A stretch of 64,000 bases of DNA from Ascaphus truei (GCA_036426205.1 CM071587.1:1412004-1476003), one strand, 5' to 3'; positions 41,810-53,989 are shown, counted from the stretch's first letter. The notes: generated from the sequence alone by a model not told the origin. Translations and numbers: made by a program.

Positions 41810-42499
41810 TTAGAGGTAATTTCCTTGGGTTCAGTCTCCTTTGGTTGAACAACAAAAGCGGCATCTTGTTGAAATCGCATACGTATACTCAGGTTTGGTC
41901 AGGCTTGTAGGGATGGGGGTCCCGGAGAATCAGGCCCTCGCTGTCAGTATAAGAACTGTAATCACCACCGAATAAAACGAAATACACGGCTATTTCTTCT
42001 TGGCTCAAGCAGAACAAAAAACAATAATGCATATTTAAAAGCCAAGCTCTGATGTTTAATAGCTTCCTCTGTTATGTGGCTATGCCAGTGGAGGCCTTTT
42101 CCGAAGGAAACATATCCGAATAATGTAATGCCTCCCTAAATTGGCTTCTGTGCCAGTCACAGGCAGAAACGCACAGCTGGGTGCCACGTTTGTGCTTTTA
42201 GTGCAGAGAGGACAATTTTTCTCTTCTTGCTTTCCAACAGCTTTAGGAAGTGTAAGGTGTTAGTCTCCAGTTCAGAATTTTTGACCTCCCCTCCATATTA
42301 GAAGGACATGTTGCAGTATATAGCAGTATGAAGTATGCCAAAATCGACCATAGTTTAAAGATCTTGACCTATCTGATTTAACACTGACAAACCTTAAAAC
42401 TCGCCCCACAAATCAAGCACCCCAATATCCTGCACTCATGCTATTGTCCCACAGTCACTGCTACCAACCATTGTGTCCAAGAACTGCCATCGACTGCAC
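41810..42499. other. Non-coding stretch, possible conserved element near 41990-42250
   Basis: Repeat-free AT-rich DNA with 'aataatgcatatttaaaagc' and balanced motifs; no coding frame. Could be a conserved non-coding element. Confidence 0.3.
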
Positions 42500-42645
42500 T
42501 TATTCCCTCACCTGCTGTCTCTGTAAGTCTGCCAACATCCCACTTAGATTGTAAGCTCTCCGGGGCAGGCATTTCCTTTCCTATTGTCTGACTTTGTTGC
42601 ACTTATTGTATTATTATAATTCCCTGTAGGCAATACCTACCTCTC
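42500..42645 (+). mobile_element. L2/CR1-like LINE tail
   Basis: 'agattgtaagctctccgggg', 'cattgtctgactttgttgcac' (minus one base) and 'ttattgtattattataattc' follow the order of the LINE tail at 181 and 59190. Confidence 0.6.
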
Positions 42646-43019
42646 CTGGCCTGTGTCTGCTTTCTGACAAGGGCAGAATGGGATAACACTTGATTAAGAA
42701 GCACTCCCCTATTCAGAGACGCAGGAGAAGAGCAATTTGGTCTTAATAGGCACAGAAACAAAATTAGCCAAATCTTTGCTTCATGCATAGCTACATTTGT
42801 TTAAGGAAGCCAATTGGATTGGTGCATTCTTTATAAAATGTTGCTGTTTTGGTTGGCTACCAGTGACTGCAACTTTAGGTTGCGTTTCCCGTTATAATGG
42901 GTGGCTTTGTGAATGCGCTGCATTATCTTGCTGTTCAATTGTTAATTTGCGAACCTTCCCTCCCTTTCCTAACCCAAATACAAACTGCTGCTCTCGAACT
43001 GGTGACTGGTGACCCCAGA
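42646..43019. other. Non-coding stretch, nothing recognised
   Basis: Plain sequence without a supported frame. Confidence 0.45.
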
Positions 43020-43186
43020 GGACTAAGTATTGCCATACTGAGAGGCGTATACAGCCAATGAGGGCGAACCGCTCACGTGACATCATGGCCACGCCTCCAC
43101 CACGCCTTCCTGTCGCCTCCTAATGCATGTTTCGCTCGTGACTTCACACGGTCGCACACGTGCGCACATGCATTATAAACGAGGCC
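43020..43186. mobile_element. GC-rich Harbinger-like MITE, right part
   Basis: 'cagccaatgagggcgaaccg' and 'ctcacgtgacatcatggcca' lead to an end 'aacgaggcc' directly at the TTA (43187-43189) that starts the next element. The left end is unclear. Confidence 0.6.
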
Positions 43187-43189
43187 TTA

Positions 43190-43719
43190 GGCTGAGCTCA
43201 GACAGAAGGCGATGCGCTAACCTGCGCGCGCACGTCCGTCGCAAATTTGGGTTGTGCGGTGAGAGTTTTCAAACTGAAATTGAAATTTGGGGCTACAGTC
43301 GCGTGACACGAGCTGGTTCAGCCAATAAAGGCGAACCAGCTCCGTGACGCGCTCGTTACACGCCCCCGCCACGCCCCCAAACGCCGCGATCTGGCTCCTG
43401 CAGTTTGAGCACAGGAGCTGCAGGAGCGAGCGGCGGGGGGCGGTAACGCTAGCAAGCTGCCGTAGCAGCCTGTCTGGGCGAGCCGGGGGCGCGGACATGA
43501 CGTCACCCGGCAGGTTCGCCCTCATTGGCTGAACCGCCGGGGGGCGTGCCTAGCCGCTCGACGCGAGTTCCTGCTCTCAATTCTATTGAGAGCAGGAGTA
43601 GCTCTCGTGCGAGCGCTGCGGCCCCCCCTCGCAGCGGGCCCGGCGCCATTGCGGGGAGGGCTCTCGTGCGCGCAGCGTCCGCCACAGCGTACGCTGTAGC
43701 AGACAGCGGGGGCAAGGCC
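43190..43719. mobile_element. 530-bp GC-rich MITE with TTA duplication
   Basis: TTA at 43187-43189 and 43720-43722. Ends ggctgagctcagacag and ggcaaggcc. Inside, 'ttcagccaataaaggcgaac' (43318) and its inverse 'gttcgccctcattggctgaa' (43512) form a 200-bp-apart inverted pair, and 'gctcctgcagtttgagcaca' with 'ggagctgcaggagcgag' another. Very CpG-dense. It may be two elements nested. Confidence 0.68.
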
Positions 43720-44171
43720 TTAGTCTGGCAACATCTGTAGCTTGGTCAATGCCATTGAAAGATAATTCTGGGTCTCCCACCCCAAACGCAACAACCCCCC
43801 CCCCCCCCCCCCCCCCCACCCCCCAATGACTGATCTCCAGCGACAGTAACCGGAGGTTTCTTTGTCTAATGTTTATTGGTGAAAGTAGCTTGGTGTTCTC
43901 TCCCCTCCTTTCATCCGTCAGAGTATTTTATACATGATAATATGTTACCTAGACATGACTGGGAATGAACCTTGGGTTCTTCTAACGGAAATTAAAGTAA
44001 TATATTAAAGTGTTGCCACCGTGATAGCCACTATGCCAAATTCATAAACAAAGCTACATATTATCATACAACAGTAATGCCTGCAAATTGCAATCTGTAT
44101 TTTGACATGTGAGTGCTGTCATTTCTTAACATCACAATACTCAGAAAGGAAACTGGGCTGATTAACAGAAT
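43720..44171. other. Unique spacer with a C-run
   Basis: About 21 C residues at 43797-43817, otherwise plain. Confidence 0.5.
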
Positions 44172-44226
44172 GTGTGTGTCTCCGTGTCTCCGTGTCTCCG
44201 TGTCTCCGTGTCTCCGTGTCTCCGTG
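44172..44226 (+). repeat. 8-bp tandem repeat (tgtctccg), about 6 copies
   Basis: Six or seven uninterrupted tgtctccg units. Confidence 0.96.
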
Positions 44227-44346
44227 CTGCCATGTGCTATCCATCCTTTGTGTGTCTGGCAATAACTTATATCTCAGAGATTTGCATCCAATGCAAGAAA
44301 AGTTGGTGAACAAGAGTGGGACTGTTAGGGACAAAGTAGGAAATCA

Positions 44347-47300
44347 CTGGAGTATTGGAGGGTGTTACCACGTCTGACTTATACTAGAGTATTGGAGGGT
44401 GTTACCACGTCTGACTTATACTGGAGTATTGCACGGTGTTACCACGTCTGACTTATACTGGAGTATTGGAGGGTGTTACCACGTCTGACTTATACTGGAG
44501 TATTGGAGGGTGTTACCACGTCTGACCTATACTGGAGTATTGGAGGGTGTTACCACGTCTGACTTATACTGGAGTATTGCATGGCGTTACCACGTCTGAC
44601 CTATACTGGAGTATTGGAGGGTGTTACCACGTCTGACTTATACTGGAGTATTGCATGGCGTTACCACGTCTGACCTATACTGGAGTATTGGAGGGTGTTA
44701 CCACGTCTGACTTATACTGGAGTATTGCATGGTGTTACCACGTCTGACTTATACTGGAGTATTGCGCGGTGTTATCACCACCTGACTTGTACTAGAGTAC
44801 TGCACGTGTTACCACCACCTGACTTATACTGGAGTATTGCGCGGTGTTACCACCGCCTGACGTATACTGGAGTAATGCGCGGTGTTACCACCGCCTCACT
44901 TATACTGGAGTATTGCGCGGTGTTACCACCGCCTGACTTATACTCTGGATATTGCGCGTGGTTACCACCTGGGCCTGACGTATACTGGAGTATGCGCGTG
45001 TTACACCAGCCTACACGTATATGGAGTAAATTGCGCGGTGTTACCACCGCCTGACTGTAACTGGAGTATTGCGCTGTGTTACCACCGCCTGACTATACTG
45101 GAGTATGCGTGCGGTGTTTTCACCATCACTTATACTGAGTAATTGCCGGTGTTACCACCGCCTGACTTATACTGAGTATTGCGCGTTGGTTACCACGCGC
45201 CTACGTATACTGGAGTATGCTCGGTGTTTACCACGCCTCACTTTCTGGAGTAGTGCGCGGTGTTACACACCGCCTGACTTATACTGTGAGTATTGCGCGT
45301 GTTACCCACCAGCCTGACTTATCTGGAGTATTGCGCGGTGTTACCACCGGCCTGACTTATACTGGAGTATTGCGGCTTTGTTACCACCGCCTGACTTATA
45401 CTGGAGTATTGCGCGGTGTTACCACCACCGCCTTGAACGTATACTGGATATTGCGCGGTGTACCCACCGCCTGACTATAACTGGAGTAATTGCGGTGTTC
45501 CCACCGCCTACTTATATGGTTTGCGCGGTTTCCACCCCTGCCTGACTATTACTGATTTGCGCGTGTTACCACCGGCCTGACGTATCGTGGAGTATTGCGC
45601 GTGTTACCACCGCCCTGACTTATACTGAGTATTGCGCTGGTGTTACCACCACGCCTGACTTATACTGGAGTATTGCGCGGTGTTACCAGCCTACTTATAC
45701 TGAGTATTGCGCGGTGTCCACAGCCTCCCTTCGTACTAGGATGTAGTTTGCGCGGTGTTACCACGCCTGACTTACTGGAGTATTGCGCGGTGTTACCACC
45801 GCCTCGTTATACTGAGATTGCGCGGTGTTACCCCCGCCTCACTTAACTGGAGTATTGCGCGGTGTTACCACCGCCTGACTTATACTGGGTATTGCGCGTG
45901 TGTTACCACGCCTGAACTTATACTGGAGTATTGCGCGGTGTTACCACCGCCTGACGTATTCTGGAGTTATTGCGCGCGTGTTACCACCGCCTGACTTATA
46001 CTGTAGTTGCGCGGTGTTTACCACCGCCTGACTTAATGGGAGTAATGCGCGGTGTTACCCCCGGCCTGACTGTATACTGGAGTATTGGCGCGGTGGTTAC
46101 CCACCGCCTGACTTATACTGGAGTATTGCGCGTGTTACCACCGCCTGACGTATACTGGAGTAATGCGCGGTGTTTTACCACCGCTGATTATACTGGAGTA
46201 TTGCGCGGTGTTACCACCGCCTTACTTATACTGGAGTAATTGCGCGGTTTACCACCCCTCACTTATACTGGAGTATTGCGTGGGTGTTACCACCGCCTCA
46301 CTTATACTGGAGTATTGCGCGGTGTTACCACCACTGACGTATATGGGTATTGCGCGTGTTACCACCACCTGACGTATAGTGGAGTATTGCGTCGGTGTAC
46401 CACCGCCTGACGTATAGTGAGTAATTGCGCGGTGTTACCACCCACCTGACTATAATACTGAGTATGCGCGGTGTTACCACGCCCTGACTTATACTGGAGT
46501 ATTGCCGCGGTGTCACCAGCACCTGACGTATACTGGAGTATTGCGCGGTGTTACCACCACCTGACTTATACTGGAGTATTGCGCGGTGTTTCCACCGCCT
46601 GACTTATACTGGATTATTGCGCGGTGTTACCACCCGCCTGACTTATACTGGAGTATTGCGCGGTGTTACCACCCGCCTGACTTTACTGGAGTATGCGCGG
46701 TGTTACCACCGCCTGACTTATACTGGAGTATTGCGCGGTGTTACCACCAGCCTGACTACGATACTGGAGTAATGCGCGGTGTTACCACCGCCTCTTATAC
46801 TGGAGTATTGGCTGTTACCACCGCCTCACTTATAACTGGAGTATTGCGCGGTGTTACCACCGCCTGACGTATACTGGAGTAATGCGCGGTGTTACCACAC
46901 CGCCTGACTATACTGGGTATTGCCAGTGTTACCACACCGCCTGACTTATACTGGTAGTAATGCGCGTGTTACCTACCAACCTCCTGACATATACTGGAGA
47001 TTGCGCAGTGTTTACCACCTGCCTGACTTATACTGGAGTATTGGCCGGTGTACCACCGCCCCTTTACTGGTAATTGCGCGGATTACCACCGCCTGACGTA
47101 TACTGGAGTATTGCGCGTGTTACCACCGCCTCACTTATACTGGAGTATTGCGCGGTGTTACCACCCCCTCACTTATACTGGAGTATTGCGCGGTGTTACC
47201 ACCGCCTGCGTATACTGGAGTATTGCGCGTGTTACCACCACCGCTACGTATCTGGAGTTGCGCGGTGTTACCACCGCCTACTTATACTGGACGTAGTTGC

Positions 47301-47382
47301 CGCGGTTTCCACCGCCTGACTATACTGGAGTATTGCGCGGTGTTACCACCGCCTCACTTATACGGAGTTGCGCGGTTTACCA
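44347..47382 (+). repeat. 3-kb satellite-like array of 37-38 bp units, about 80 copies
   Basis: Left block (44347-44760): clean 37-bp units, ggagggtgttaccacgtctg then acttatactggagtatt, alternating irregularly with a gcatggcgtt variant. Right block (44760-47382): 38-bp units with gcgcggtgttaccaccgcct then gacttatactggagtatt. The second block has frequent single-base losses and gains, varying unit length by up to about 5 bp. CpG words gcgcgg recur each unit. Short frames within it are artefacts. Confidence 0.97.
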
Positions 47383-47659
47383 CTCTCCTTCTGCTACCTT
47401 GCTGCCTGTGAGGCCTCAAAGTCATTCTGATGTGGAAACGGGTTATTCATTAAAGTGTGTTTGTGTCGCTGTGGAACTATCTCAAGGAAACTCTTATTGC
47501 CTTAATTGATGTTTCTGTGCAATAATGCCCCGAGTCGGCACTACTACTGCCCTTTATAGCCCACAAAGGTTCAAGACTAAGAAGCTGACTTAGAAAAAAG
47601 CTTTTCTGCACTTCAGACACTATTTCCCCCCCCTATTCCCCCGCAAAACAGCCGGTCCC
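47383..47659. other. Unique spacer
   Basis: No supported feature apart from short pyrimidine tracts. Confidence 0.45.
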
Positions 47660-47706
47660 AGGTGTGGCATGTGGCAGTGTGGCAGTGTGGCAGTGTGGCA
47701 GTGTGG
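47660..47706 (+). repeat. 8-bp tandem repeat (tggcagtg), about 5 copies
   Basis: Perfect copies of gtggcagt, preceded by one variant gtggcatg. Confidence 0.95.
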
Positions 47707-48339
47707 CACCACTGCTTCCTGCGAATATTGCCACTGTTTTTGCCACAATAATTGACCCAGGAGCTGTATACTCCCCCTAATATTAGGGTATAAATAATAA
47801 CTCCCTGTTCCATAGCTCACTTCTGCGCCCCTGTTTTGCATCTCACTGCTGCTTATACTGGAGCTGCAGTGGGGGGGGGGGGGAATATTTATAGCGTTCC
47901 CTTTACCCAAGCCTGACAGTACCACGGCTTAATGCAGCGGGGAAACTTTAGCCATACCCCAGCTACGAATGAATTGGAGGCTAAATTAAGAGGATGATGA
48001 GACAGGGCTGTGGGAACAGGCAAGGAAGGGAAAGGGATTTTATTTCCAGCTGAATTGAAACCACCACAGCAGCAAATACGTGTAATCTGGTTAAAATCGA
48101 CCACAGACCTGTAGGAGATTTTATTGTATAACAAGCCCATCCAAGGTACAGACATATGGAACATAAGTCCAGGACTTGCCGTTGTGTTGCGCTGCATTGC
48201 GCTGCGTTGTCATCTTACTTTGTGTTATTGTTTATTCGTTGTCCATAATTCTGCTTACTTGGTCTATGCCATAGCACTCTCTGCGGGTGTCCTCGGCTCT
48301 GTGGGATAGTAGATCGCTCAGAGCTGGGACCCAATCCCT
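47707..48339. other. Non-coding stretch with a G-run
   Basis: G-run of about 13 at 47870-47883; otherwise plain mixed sequence. Confidence 0.45.
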
Positions 48340-48412
48340 CTAAGGCTAAGACTGCGCGTTTAGTGCCCGCGACGGCGACGGCGCTCCCAAACAAAACAAT
48401 TGACTCCGTTTT
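48340..48412 (+). mobile_element. GC-rich Harbinger-like MITE, left end only
   Basis: 'ctaaggctaagactgcgcgt', 'ttagtgcccgcgacggcgac' and 'caaaacaattgactcc' resemble 13061-13130. Truncated. Confidence 0.55.
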
Positions 48413-49149
48413 TTGGTGTACAATAATATATTTTGTACTTATACTGTGCTTGGTTGATTCCGGAGCTCGGTGAGCAGTGACACCAATTTTACCACTTTTC
48501 CAACACACCCACTGGGGCCTCCCGATTGAGTGTAGTAACTGTGTGTGCGGCGCACCCGCCGCCGTGCACCCTCCGTCACACCGGGGACCTAGCCTAAGGC
48601 TTCCCTTACTCCGAGACCCCCCAAACGTTAGCAGAATAAAAGAATTACAACTTATATCCACTGACGGGTCGGCGGGATTGTTTGGCCCCGTTTTACTGCA
48701 ATGGGGACTTTCGGTCGAAAATTACCGATCGTCCGCTACGTCGGATGTAGAAAAAGCCCCTTAGGACCTGTCCCTAATCACCGCTCTCTTACCAGTGGAG
48801 TGTTAATGTTGGTTCCAGAGAAACGGTTTCACGCTCTCCCCATCTTTTTACTTTTATATTTAACACACACACGTCCCTTTTTGTATTATTTCATTTTTTG
48901 TGTGTCTTGTAATTCTCTCCATATAAGTGCCGAGCGTGTTTGGCAGCGTGTAATAAAGAGAAGCCATATAATGCTCACACTGCTTCTGTAATTAGGGAGA
49001 CCCTCCAGCAGCAAAGCAGGTAATAAACATATTCGTAACAAGCTGATGCACTAGAACCAAAGCATATTCATCTCCCCTTCCTCCGGGAACCCCCGAGGGT
49101 CCCGACTGAGAGTCCCAACGGCAGCCTTACCAGACGAGAGCACCCACGT
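48413..49149. other. Non-coding stretch, nothing recognised
   Basis: A short open frame at 48477-48764 shows no domain. Confidence 0.4.
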
Positions 49150-49800
49150 TTTAATGTAAGCTCCTCGGGCAGGGACTCCTCTTCCTTAAAGCTGCAGTTC
49201 AGTCATATCCTGCATGTGTGTTTTTTTAATAAATCATTTCTGTGTAAGAAAAAATACTTTTATTAGCATTTCTGTTTTTTTAAAATAACAACTTTGAAAG
49301 ACCAATTTCTTGTATTCTTTTTAAACAAGCCATTTGCTAAGGCACTGCCCCTCTCGTGTCCTGTCACAAGCCCTGGCACACCCCTTTGTCAGCCCTGCCC
49401 TCTCTCTAAGCACATGTCAGTGGCAGGAGTGCTCATGAAGCTTCCACAGAGAGACAGAAGCAGAAGAAAAACAGATCCCTTCACTAATTATGTCACCAAT
49501 TCGTTTCGCCGATCAATACATGGAGACGAATTGAGCTGCAGCTATACAGTTCTTTATGTAATTAGAGATTGCCACACATGATCTATTGAAGTAAAAAAAT
49601 AAATAAAAAAAAAATAAAAAAAAAAGACTGAACTGCAGCTTTAATGTTTACTTTTTGTCTAAAGCACTTATTGCCATGATCTGTTGTTTTATTTATCTGT
49701 TATTTATTTGATTACCACGTGTATTACTGCTGTGACGCGCTATGTACATTAATGCGCTATATAAATAGACCTACAATACAATACAATCTTTGGACCTCAG
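49150..49800 (+). mobile_element. L2-like LINE tail split by a TTAA MITE
   Basis: 'ttttaatgtaagctcctcgg', 'gcagggactcctcttcc' before the MITE, and 'tgtttactttttgtctaaag', 'cacttattgccatgat', 'gctgtgacgcgctatgtaca' and 'atgcgctatataaata' after it, make a continuous tail with a final atac-like microsatellite. The MITE at 49190-49640 is inserted within the ccTTAA site. Confidence 0.72.
49190..49640. mobile_element. TTAA MITE with perfect 15-bp terminal repeats
   Basis: AGCTGCAGTTCAGTC (49190-49204) and GACTGAACTGCAGCT (49626-49640) are perfect inverted repeats, bounded by TTAA at 49186-49189 and 49641-49644. Inside are 'taataaatcatttctgtg', a block found inverted near 18700, and 'aattcgtttcgccgatcaat'. 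Shares the ends' core (agctgcag/gcagcag) with the larger group. Cleanest evidence that this group duplicates TTAA. Confidence 0.9.
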
Positions 49801-50404
49801 TACGGTAAGAATACTGCCATCGCCGAACGTATGAGACAAACCTTCACGGACGGCCTCCACGCGCTTGAATTAGTGCGTCTAATATTAGTTTGTAGCTGAG
49901 TTTATGGCTTTTTCCCCCCCCATAGCTTGTCACCCGGGACATTGTTACAGTGACGGATCGCTGCTGCGGGACGCGTTCTTAAACGCCACAGATATTCCCT
50001 CTGCAGTTTGGGCGGCAGAGACGTCCCGCTCTGCACCATCATTCTACCTACCCCGGCTCCGACACGGAATTACACACCCGATACTTCTCCCAGAGCTCGG
50101 GCCTTTTAAACCTCATTTGACAATGTGAACAAATGCAAGTGGGTTAATGGAAAAATAATTGTACGATGTGGTATGACAAGACAGGAATCCAGCTGTGTCT
50201 TGATTTCAATGGGAAAAAAATCTAAAGAAAGCACAGGTACACACCGCTAATCACTAATGCAAAATGATAATATTATCATAGACATTATATCTGTGAGGTC
50301 TTTATGGTCAAACTAGCATTTCATTAACATCAGGAAGTTGCAGTGCTTATTAACTTTCTGTCTACACATGTGATGGGGCTGAAATGTGAGCGCTTTCAGT
50401 GTTA
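49801..50404. other. Non-coding stretch, nothing recognised
   Basis: Plain AT-rich sequence. Confidence 0.45.
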
Positions 50405-50895
50405 CAAAGGAGTAACCCCAGCAATATCCTACATGTGTGGTTTTATAATAAATCAGTTCTGCAGTATTAAATAATACCTACGCATATTTTTTTCCGATTA
50501 TAAGCTTATGCCATTTTTACTGAGTTTTTAATGTACTGAGCATCCTTGCTTCTATAAGCAGGCTTAGCCCACCTGCCCAGCATGCAAGTCTTTGCAACGC
50601 TTTCCTGTGTGATAATTTGTTGCCAATATCCCAAAAGGTCGAGCTCTAAACTGTAACAATAGATAATGTTCCCTTAGTAATATAGAATACATGTAGCTGT
50701 GAGTTACCTGACTGAGGATTGATTTGAGAATGAAGGGTGGCCATTTAGAAACCCTGGGAAGCTGGATTTTGCTGATCGATCACGAGAGTACAAATCGATC
50801 GGCATCTTCTGTAATTAATTGTCAATAAAGGTAATGAAAGGGCATATATTAAGCCATTTTTTTTAAAAAGTACGGCTTGGATTCCTCTGTAAATT
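50405..50895 (+). mobile_element. TTAA-flanked MITE group, long copy
   Basis: Same block order as 25105-25560, with added 'tacatgtagctgtgagttac', 'gctgatcgatcacgagagta' and 'atcgatcggcatcttctgta'. TTAA ends not preserved; the left end is decayed. Confidence 0.78.
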
Positions 50896-51234
50896 GAAAG
50901 GCTGTGAAATTAAGAAGCATGTGGATACCACACCATACCGGCCAGGAGACTGGAGGTATAGATCATACGTGAAGATATTCCAGTAGCTGGATGTAATTGA
51001 TGCATTAAAGAGGAATGGGCGCGGGTTCCCCAATAATATCAGTGCTAAACTGGCTCAAACTGGATTATTTACTAAAGTTTTCCAGCTTCAGAAGTAAAGC
51101 AAAAATTTGCAAGAAACAGCACCAAACGCTAGCGAAGAATAGAGATTGAAAGAGATGGATTTTTGTTAGTCAATTATTTGCACTGGTTTTGCCCTAATTT
51201 AGTAAATAACTCAGGGGAACACTGTGTGCTAAGG
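50896..51234. other. Non-coding stretch, nothing recognised
   Basis: Plain sequence. Confidence 0.45.
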
Positions 51235-51620
51235 GATAATGGGGAACCTGGGAATATGGCGGGGCTCGGCGGGGATTGGCGCGGGCCTCTTACCGTCTCC
51301 TTGCAATGTCTTCCAGCAGTGTCCCTCATCTGGGCAGCGCGATGTCAAATGCTTCGCGTTGCCGTGGCAATGGGATGCGACTGACACCCGCGATGTTCCC
51401 GTTGTCGTGGCAACGTGATGCTGCTTGACATCACGGCGCCCAGGTGAGGGGGCACCGCAGGAAGACATCGCGAAGGAGAAGGTAGAGGCCCCGCGGCAAT
51501 CCCCTCAGGAGAAGTGAGAGTTACAGGGGCCCCCGGCAGTCAGTTTAGTTGTGTGTGGGGAAGAGCGCAGGGCCTCTGTAATCCGTGGCGCTCGGTACGA
51601 CGCCACTGACATCACGCCGG
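51235..51620. mobile_element. GC-rich dispersed element with two X-box-like palindromes
   Basis: gttgccgtggcaat (51358-51371) and gttgtcgtggcaac (51401-51414) match RFX X-box form except one or two bases, 43 bp apart. The end 'ggggaagagcgcagggcctc' is the inverse of the 9925/26130 family landmark. Element edges are uncertain. Confidence 0.55.
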
Positions 51621-52044
51621 CCCTCCCCTAAGAATAATGGGAGAGGGCAGGTTTGCAGGCTCCTTTGCTTTTTATTGCTGTAAATAACTCCCAAAGCCTC
51701 TTCATTCTCCAGCCTGGGACACGCAGCTCCCAGAGTGGGCTTACCCCCCCTCTGCCGAATACCTAGGATGGGGCCTCGTTGCCTCCGAAACCACAAGATA
51801 AAAAAGTCTCGCCCCCCAGCAGCGTACGTAGGAAATGCGCTATTCTTGTTTCCTACGGCTGGCGCGATCCCTCAGTCGCGCCAACCTCGCACCTGGTGCA
51901 TTATATTTGACGCAAAGAGGAAGATAACCGCAGCAGTTACATTGCAAATGTGATGCCCCCCATGATAATATCTGCTGACCCTGATACATTGAAGCCAAGG
52001 GCCCAGAGTGAAAATGATGCACGTTCCAGCGGGTACATGTCATC
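51621..52044. other. Non-coding stretch, nothing recognised
   Basis: Mixed sequence. Short frames only. Confidence 0.45.
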
Positions 52045-52480
52045 CTCGTTACTAGTTTGTAATTACGATATATCACCTATTTATATAAATCAGTTCTGGA
52101 TATTAATACTACTTACAGCATTTTTTTTCTCATCTGTTTTCCAACTCTTAATGCATTTTGACGAGTTTTAATTACGGAAGCTTCCTGTGGTTACTGTACC
52201 AGTGCAAGAGCTTGGCAACAAGATACAAAACAGATTCTGTTGCGTTTTCCCAGCCGGACTGTGTATTGTCACAGCTTTTCCCCTCAGCCACAACGTTTAC
52301 CCTTATGAGGCTAATTGTAGTTGTTGTGTGTTCAACTCAGACTGAAGGATAGATTCAAGTCTGATCTTCGCGATTGATCACAGGACACGATCGATCGGCA
52401 CTTAGGTAATTACTTTTCTTTAATGGTAAATCAAATGCGCGTATATTTAAACAACAACAATGCAACCTAGCACGATCCTT
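52045..52480 (+). mobile_element. TTAA-flanked MITE group, diverged copy
   Basis: 'tataaatcagttctggatat', 'actcttaatgcatttt', 'ccagtgcaagagcttggcaa', 'gactgaaggatagattcaag', 'cgattgatcacaggaca', 'gatcgatcggcacttaggta' and 'taattacttttctttaa' follow the family order. Both terminal repeats are lost. Confidence 0.75.
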
Positions 52481-52945
52481 TAAAATAAAAAAATAATGCA
52501 ACAATACATAGTGGTGTGGGTATTTTTTGCAATTATTTTTTGCCTCTTTACTGAATGAAACTATAAGAGACTCGTCGCCGACCCTTGCCAGGTATCCGTT
52601 TTTTGTGCCACTGCAATGTGAACGCGCACGAGACTGTGACCATTTGTGTAGCAGTGAGAAGATTTCCCTAAGAATGTCCTGCCACCTTGTCCCTCTTTCA
52701 ACCTGTCCTCCCCTCCCCTTTTCTTTGTGTCCGCGGCTGGTGCGTTTTAGGAAGAAAAGCTGGCACGCGGAACACTGCAACTCCACGGGGGCTGGCGGAG
52801 TGAGGCTGAATTCACTGCCGCCTGGCGCTTCTCTGTAAGGGTGTCCAGCCCCCTTCACAAAGCAGCAGTCTCATAGCTGGGAAGGAATGAGCAATCTGCT
52901 CTAATATGACTACACATAAAAAGCACAATACTCAATCAGGAAAAA
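52481..52945. other. Non-coding stretch with A/T tracts
   Basis: The open frame 52527-52838 encodes no recognised domain. Confidence 0.4.
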
Positions 52946-52990
52946 GGCCGTGGTTTCGGCTCCCTTCATCCACCGTGGCATTGTCAGGCG
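52946..52990 (-). ncRNA. Weak hammerhead-like remnant
   Basis: Minus strand 'gtggatgaagggagccgaaa' then ccacggcc. A GAAAC box with a short GGCC-type pairing is present, but no CTGATGA box; listed only as a possible relative. Confidence 0.3.
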
Positions 52991-53329
52991 TTCTGGCTCA
53001 TTTGGGCCTCCCTGTGTATCTCTCTGGGTTTGGCTTTAACGGTGTATTCTGCAGAGGCAAAGGATGCCCGTGACTGCAAGCCTGATTAACATTGTAACTC
53101 GCATTGGTCACGGTGCTACCGCCAAAGGGTTCCTGCACACTGTGGCACAATGCATGTGGTGTGGGGGCACTGGGGGGTCCCACTTGTGTCCTGTATACTG
53201 ACACAGTCACTGTGTCGCCCCTGGGTAATAATATGACATTGTCCTTAGCTCCAGTTTGGAATGCCAGTTGTCCAGTATTGGCCCGGTTGTCCTGTATTTG
53301 AGACTCTGTCCAGTCAAAAAATCGAGGGC

Positions 53330-53610
53330 ATGTTATGTTATACCGGTATTACTTCCGTCTCTGGGCTGTATTGTAACCGGTATTACCTCTCTGGGCGTGT
53401 ATGTGTATACCGTATTACCTCTCGGGCGTGTATGTTACCGGTATACCTCTCGTCTTCATGTAAACAACCTCTCTGGGCGTGTATGTGTATAAACCGGTAT
53501 TACCTCTCCATGGCTTGCTAGGTTTACCTGGTGTATACCGGTATTACTCTCTGGGCGTGTACTGGTATACCGGTATTACCTCTTGGGCGTGTATGGTATA
53601 ACAACATTGT
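53330..53610 (+). repeat. 33-bp minisatellite, left block
   Basis: Units of tacctctctgggcgtgtatg then tgtataccggtat, with many small gaps (for example tctcgggcg, tctcgtcttc). About 8 copies. Confidence 0.88.
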
Positions 53611-53989
53611 TCAGATATAGTGCTCTAGTGACATGATTTATAATAAATAATAATTTCTGATTGAAGGATTAGGCTGGGTTTAAGGTATAATAGAGGTGAG
53701 TATATTGGGGTGAGTGGTGTGGTCTGTAACCTGATAAATGTCCTGGTGGGTGTGGTGTAATGAGATATATGAGCCCACCCCCTCACTACCAATGTGGACT
53801 GTACTGACACTTTAGACTAACACACCAAAAAATACCTCTATGTACTGTTTAAGGTACAACTCACTGACCTTGCCCATTGTGCCTTCTGGAATGCGGCGTT
53901 CTGCTATAGGAAATGATTCAGGTCATAGGCCAGATGTAGAGGTGCAGCAGCGCACAGCAAAGAACTGATCCACAGGACAGCAGCAGTAT
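53611..53989. other. Unclassified part of the insert
   Basis: AT-rich opening then mixed sequence. No repeat family identified. Confidence 0.35.
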
